Shown one piece after another: positions 6,337 through 9,479 of a stretch of 9,479 bases of DNA; position 1 is the first letter of the stretch; each line of letters opens with the position of its first letter. The position numbers and the translations under genes are program-made. Under the pieces are notes generated by a model. The model was not told the DNA's origin, did no database searches, and was given only the letters and a program-made list of their open reading frames with translations. The stretch spans positions 1-9,479 of the forward strand of contig SXSO01000083.1 of NCBI GenBank assembly GCA_005792205.1, read 5' to 3'. The stretch comes from Bacteroidota bacterium (GTDB lineage Bacteria; Bacteroidota; Ignavibacteria; UBA10030; F1-140-MAGs086).

Positions 6337-6678
6337 ATGAAAATAAAATTATTGGATATTTGTCATTCTCGTTCTGGAGATAAAGGTGATACTGCAAATG
6401 TAGGATTGATTGCGAAAGAAAAAAAATATTATCCAATTATAGAAAAATATGTAACAAAAGAAGTTGTTAAAAACCATTTTGAAAAAATTTGCTTAGGTGG
6501 TGTGGAAAGATATGAACTTCCAAATCTTTGGGCATTAAATTTTTTACTTCACAATTCACTTGGTGGTGGTGGAACTAAATCACTTAAAAATGATGCTCAA
6601 GGAAAAACACTTTCATTTGCTTTGTTAAGATTGGAGATTGAAATTTCAGGTGAAGATGCAAACATTTTTGAAAAATAA
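6337..6678 (+). CDS. AtuA C-terminal ferredoxin-like-fold domain protein, separate gene
   Basis: This 113-residue protein matches the small domain that usually forms the C-terminus of AtuA-type proteins. The hallmark HSRSGDKGDTANVGLIA lies at residues 10-26, near the N-terminus as expected. A second conserved stretch is LNFLLHNSLGGGGTKSLKND (67-86), where N-LL-(N/G)-GGGGT is typical. It starts 3 bp after the larger AtuA protein stops, so the two are very likely translated together and act as a complex equal to the fused form. It has no cysteine ligands for a metal cluster: the name of the domain refers to its fold, and it is not an electron carrier. Its biochemical function is unknown. Confidence 0.85.
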   Translation: MKIKLLDICHSRSGDKGDTANVGLIAKEKKYYPIIEKYVTKEVVKNHFEKICLGGVERYELPNLWALNFLLHNSLGGGGTKSLKNDAQGKTLSFALLRLEIEISGEDANIFEK

Positions 6679-6683
6679 TTTTT

Positions 6684-7785
6684 ATGGAAATACAAAACAT
6701 AGATCATAATTTAAAAATATTTTCGGACAAAACTTTTCAACTGCGGAGGTTTCTTTGACATTGAAGAAAAATTAAATGAAATTCAAAAACTTGAAAATAC
6801 AATAAGTCATGAAAGTTTTTGGAACGATAATGTCTCTGCTCAAAAAACAATGCAAAAATTGAATGAGTTAAAAAACTTATCCAATGAATTTTTTGAAATT
6901 GAAAAATCATTACATGATATAATATTATTGAATGATATTGTTTTTCAATCTAATGATGAACATTATGAAAAAGAATTACTCAATGAATTTGAAAATTTTG
7001 AAAAAAAACTTTCTGACTTTGAACTCAAATGTATATTGAATAACGAAGAAGACAAAAGAAATGCTATTTTAAATATACATTCTGGTGCAGGAGGAACTGA
7101 ATCTCAAGATTGGGCGGAAATGCTTTTGCGAATGTATTCAAGATGGAGTGAAAAAAAAGGTTTTAAAATTTTTCTTGTTGATGAACTTGAAGGTGATGGT
7201 GCAGGAATTAAAAGTGCTACAATTGAAGTTGTTGGAGATTATGCTTTCGGTTATTTGAAATCAGAAATTGGTGTTCATCGTTTGGTGAGAATTTCTCCAT
7301 TTGATTCAAATGCAAGAAGACACACATCATTTGCTTCAATATTTGTTTATCCAGAAATTGAAGATAATGTAAAAATTGAAATAAATCCTTCTGATATAAA
7401 ATTTGAAACATATAGAAGCGGTGGAAAAGGTGGACAAAATGTAAATAAAGTTGAAACAGCAGTTCGTATCACTCATATTCCAACTGCAGTTGTTGTTACG
7501 TGTCAACAAGAACGATCTCAAATTCAAAATAGAGAAAGAGCGATGAAAATGCTTAAATCACGGTTATATCAATTAAAAAAAGAAGAAGAGGAAGAAAGAT
7601 TGAGTTCGATTGAAAAGACAAAAAAAAAGATTGAATGGGGAAATCAAATTCGTTCATATATTTTTCATCCTTACAATTTAGTAAAAGATCATCGCACAAA
7701 CACTGAAACAAGTAATACAAATGCAGTTATGGACGGTGAAATAGATATTTTTATAAAGAGTTTTTTGTTATGTGAAAAAAATTAG
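6684..7785 (+). CDS. prfB: Peptide chain release factor 2, made by +1 programmed frameshift
   Basis: RF2 recognises UAA and UGA and triggers peptide release. The gene is in two frames. ATG 6684 opens a 24-codon frame ending CTT TGA (stop 6756-6758). Slipping +1 on CTT T gives GAC (6757-6759) and continues to TAG 7783-7785. The product is 366 residues, close to the 365 of E. coli. The joined N-terminal region (DIEEKLNEIQKLEN, then FWND) fits RF2 domain 1, which is lost if the start is placed at ATG 6850. The SPF anticodon-like tripeptide is at residues 204-206 and identifies RF2 rather than RF1 (PxT). The catalytic GGQ is at 249-251, in SGGKGGQNVNKVE. Both are one residue from their E. coli positions. 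RF2 autoregulates: plentiful RF2 terminates at the internal UGA, scarce RF2 allows the shift. It starts 5 bp after the AtuA small-domain gene, with no Shine-Dalgarno sequence. Confidence 0.97.
6741..6759 (+). promoter_or_regulatory. prfB: prfB programmed +1 frameshift site
   Basis: The site reads CTG CGG AGG TTT CTT TGA C. It contains every known element: a Shine-Dalgarno-like GGAGG (6745-6749), exactly three bases (TTT) before the slippery CTT (6753-6755), an in-frame TGA, and a following C, the poor termination context also seen in E. coli. The two adjacent arginine codons CGG AGG are unlike the AGA/CGT choices typical of this window, which suggests that the RNA sequence rather than the protein is under selection. 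Confidence 0.95.
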
Positions 7786-7795
7786 TTTTTAAATC

Positions 7796-8413
7796 ATGAA
7801 ATCTTTTAATCTACTTTTACTTTCCACAATTTCAATTGCATTCCTTCATTCACTTGCTCCTGATCATTGGATTCCGTTTGTTATGATAAAAAAAACACAA
7901 AATTGGTCAAAGAAAAAAACTTTTTTTGTTGTATTAACTTCTGCAATTGGACATGTTGGTTCATCTATTTTACTTGGAGGAATTGGAATTGCACTTGGAT
8001 TTGCATCTTCAATTTTACAAGGAGTTGAATCAACAAGAGGGGAGATTGGACTTTATCTTTTGATTGGATTTGGGATTGCATACACTTTATGGGGATTGAA
8101 ACATGCAAAAAGTTTACATACACATTCGTTAAATAAAAAAGCTGTAACACTTTGGGCTCTTTTTGCAATTTTTGTTTTAGGTCCTTGTGAACCTTTGATT
8201 CCATTGATGTTTCTTGCATCTAGTTTTGATATAAGTGGAATAATTATTATTTCACTTACATTTGCGTTGATTACAATTTTTATGATGGAATTACAAGTGT
8301 TTTTAGGAGTTTTTGGAATTGAACTTGTAAAACATAAAATTGTGGAAAAATATTCACACACGTTTGCAGGAATTGTAATTGCATTTACGGGAATTTTACT
8401 TTTGTTAATTTAA
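7796..8413 (+). CDS. Polytopic membrane protein with HX4DH motif, putative Ni/Co-type transporter (NicO/UreH-like)
   Basis: This 205-residue membrane protein has about six hydrophobic segments (roughly 3-30, 41-70, 86-101, 117-138, 145-173, 187-205). The first carries HSLAPDH (18-24), a match to the HX4DH signature of NiCoT/NicO nickel-cobalt permeases. The second contains GHVGSS (52-57) and the fourth GPCEPLIPL (129-137), a motif shared by UreH/TauE/DsbD-like members of the LysE superfamily. A His-containing loop (H103, H108, H110) between the third and fourth segments could bind a metal. It is probably a transition-metal transporter in the inner membrane, but the direction and the metal are not determined by the sequence. 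No urease, hydrogenase or B12-synthesis gene is in the window. It starts 10 bp after prfB, and its TAA overlaps the next ATG by one base. Confidence 0.65.
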   Translation: MKSFNLLLLSTISIAFLHSLAPDHWIPFVMIKKTQNWSKKKTFFVVLTSAIGHVGSSILLGGIGIALGFASSILQGVESTRGEIGLYLLIGFGIAYTLWGLKHAKSLHTHSLNKKAVTLWALFAIFVLGPCEPLIPLMFLASSFDISGIIIISLTFALITIFMMELQVFLGVFGIELVKHKIVEKYSHTFAGIVIAFTGILLLLI

Positions 8414-9479
8414 TGCGATACGAATTTTTTACTGCGAAAAAATTTTTGAAAAAAAACAATAAGTTTTTATCAATAATCAATTTAATTTCTATTTTGGGAA
8501 TCACACTTGGAGTTGCTGCTTTGATTATTGTATTTTCGGTTGTAAATGGATTTGAAAAAGAATTAAAAAATAAAATTGAAAACTTTTCTTCTCATATAAA
8601 ATTTTTTACTACACAAAAAGGACAAACAATAAATAACAATTTTGATTTTACTTCTATGAAGATGAAAGTAAAAAATATAAAAAAAATTTATTCTGTTTTG
8701 TCTTATGAAATTATTATAAAGCATAAGGAAAATGTAGAAGGAGTTTTGTTAAAAGGAATAGATCAAAATTATCTTGATAAAACATTAAAACAGTATCTTG
8801 TAGAAGGAAAATTTTTCAATAATAATTCTCAATATGAAATTATTATTGGGAAAAAACTTGCAAATAAACTGAATGTCAACATAGGTGAGGAGATAGTTTT
8901 TTTTTATGTTGATAATTTGCAAAATGAGAAATTTCCAAGAATAAAAAAATTTAAAATCATTGGAATTTATGAATCTCAAATGTCAGAGTATGACGATATT
9001 TTTGTTTATACAAATATTTTTTCTGCACAAAATTTTATTAACATAAAAAACGGAATAAATCAAATTGATTTTTTTTTGAATGATATCTCTCAAATTGAAA
9101 ATGATAGAAATTCTATAAAGTCACAAATTGGATATCCACTTATTTCCCTTACAATTTTTCAAGAATATCGTAATCTATTTCAGTGGATTGAACTTCAGAA
9201 AACTTTAAATCCTCTTGCTATTTCTATTATTATAATTGTTGCTAGCATAAATATAATTGGAACAATTTCAATTACAATTTTTGATAAAACAAAACAAATT
9301 GGGATTTTAAAATCACTTGGTGCAAAGATAAATGAAATTCAAAAAATATTTTTTTATCACGGAATTACAATTGGAATAATTGGAATTTTATTTGGAAATT
9401 TATTAGGAATTTTACTTTGTCTTTTAGAAAAAAAAATGAATTTTTTTTTTCTTCCACAAGATATTTATTTTATGAATAA
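8413..9479 (+). CDS. LolC/LolE-like ABC transporter permease, 3' end cut by window
   Basis: This is the FtsX/MacB-family permease that, with an ATPase (LolD) in the cytoplasm, extracts lipoproteins from the inner membrane for transfer to the outer membrane. The frame is open from ATG 8413 to the window end: 355 residues plus two bases of the next codon, about 85-90% of the usual roughly 400. The N-terminus (RYEFFTAKKFLKK) is typical of the family. The first membrane helix is at about 19-47, with GITLGVAALIIVFSVVNGFE. A large periplasmic domain follows (about 48-265), including a LVEGKFF segment and VGK-like IIIGKKLA (143-150). EYRNLFQWIELQK (251-263) leads into the second helix (266-289, with ASINIIGT). 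DKTKQIGILKSLGA (291-304) is the conserved cytoplasmic coupling loop. The third helix is at about 313-338. The fourth helix lies outside the window. The start overlaps the upstream stop as TAATG, so translational coupling is likely. LolC, LolE and fused types cannot be told apart here. Confidence 0.9.
   Translation, partial: MRYEFFTAKKFLKKNNKFLSIINLISILGITLGVAALIIVFSVVNGFEKELKNKIENFSSHIKFFTTQKGQTINNNFDFTSMKMKVKNIKKIYSVLSYEIIIKHKENVEGVLLKGIDQNYLDKTLKQYLVEGKFFNNNSQYEIIIGKKLANKLNVNIGEEIVFFYVDNLQNEKFPRIKKFKIIGIYESQMSEYDDIFVYTNIFSAQNFINIKNGINQIDFFLNDISQIENDRNSIKSQIGYPLISLTIFQEYRNLFQWIELQKTLNPLAISIIIIVASINIIGTISITIFDKTKQIGILKSLGAKINEIQKIFFYHGITIGIIGILFGNLLGILLCLLEKKMNFFFLPQDIYFMN

Noticed and set aside
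6850..7785. RF2 starting at ATG 6850 as a 311-residue protein
   Set aside because: RF2 domain 1 homology continues upstream to the frameshift site, and the joined protein has the family length.
1..9479. CRISPR array, tRNA/rRNA genes, insertion sequences, toxin-antitoxin or defence genes
   Set aside because: I read both strands for direct repeats, cloverleaf-like G+C-rich segments, transposase motifs and small paired genes, and found nothing that holds up. Homopolymer A and T runs are compositional.

Overview
The window is a very AT-rich stretch of bacterial chromosome. By eye it is only about a quarter G+C. All ten genes are on the + strand and packed end to end. The likely source is a member of the Bacteroidota/Chlorobi-Ignavibacteria-Kapabacteria group or a close FCB relative. 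This rests on three points: none of the eight visible gene starts has a Shine-Dalgarno sequence, a LolC/E-type lipoprotein-release permease is present, and the housekeeping genes resemble those of that group. The assignment is an inference and goes no lower than phylum level. The standard bacterial code fits: TAA, TAG and TGA all appear as stops.

Layout. Positions 1-1293 hold the 3' two thirds of mutL, cut by the window start. The ORF continues in frame to base 1 and is not a short gene starting at 130. Next comes a compact group: a B12-dependent acyl-CoA mutase large subunit (1344-3002), a UbiA-family prenyltransferase of the decaprenyl-phosphate phosphoribosyltransferase type (3011-3880), a soluble TPM-domain protein (3884-4342) and a [2Fe-2S] ferredoxin with a C-terminal membrane anchor (4372-4812). 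A 171-bp gap holds two consecutive hairpins and a T-run, which probably end this group. A second group follows with almost no spacing: a split AtuA pair (4984-6333 and 6337-6678), prfB encoding release factor 2 (6684-7785, requiring a +1 frameshift), a HX4DH-type membrane transporter (7796-8413) and a LolC/E-like permease that runs off the right edge (8413-9479).

How the genes relate. Two metabolic parts concern branched acyl-CoA chemistry. The mutase has the Phe/Gln pair of isobutyryl-CoA mutase at the positions where methylmalonyl-CoA mutase has Tyr/Arg. AtuA-family proteins are known from acyclic terpene (citronellol-type) catabolism. The rest are housekeeping (mismatch repair, translation termination, lipoprotein sorting) or unassigned.

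The most interesting points are the complete prfB recoding site in a genome that otherwise seems not to use Shine-Dalgarno sequences, the active-site residues of the mutase, the tail-anchored ferredoxin, and a 26-bp inverted repeat directly before a terminator-like hairpin. I saw no tRNA, rRNA, CRISPR array, insertion sequence or other sign of a mobile element. I also found no convincing new defence or other accessory system.
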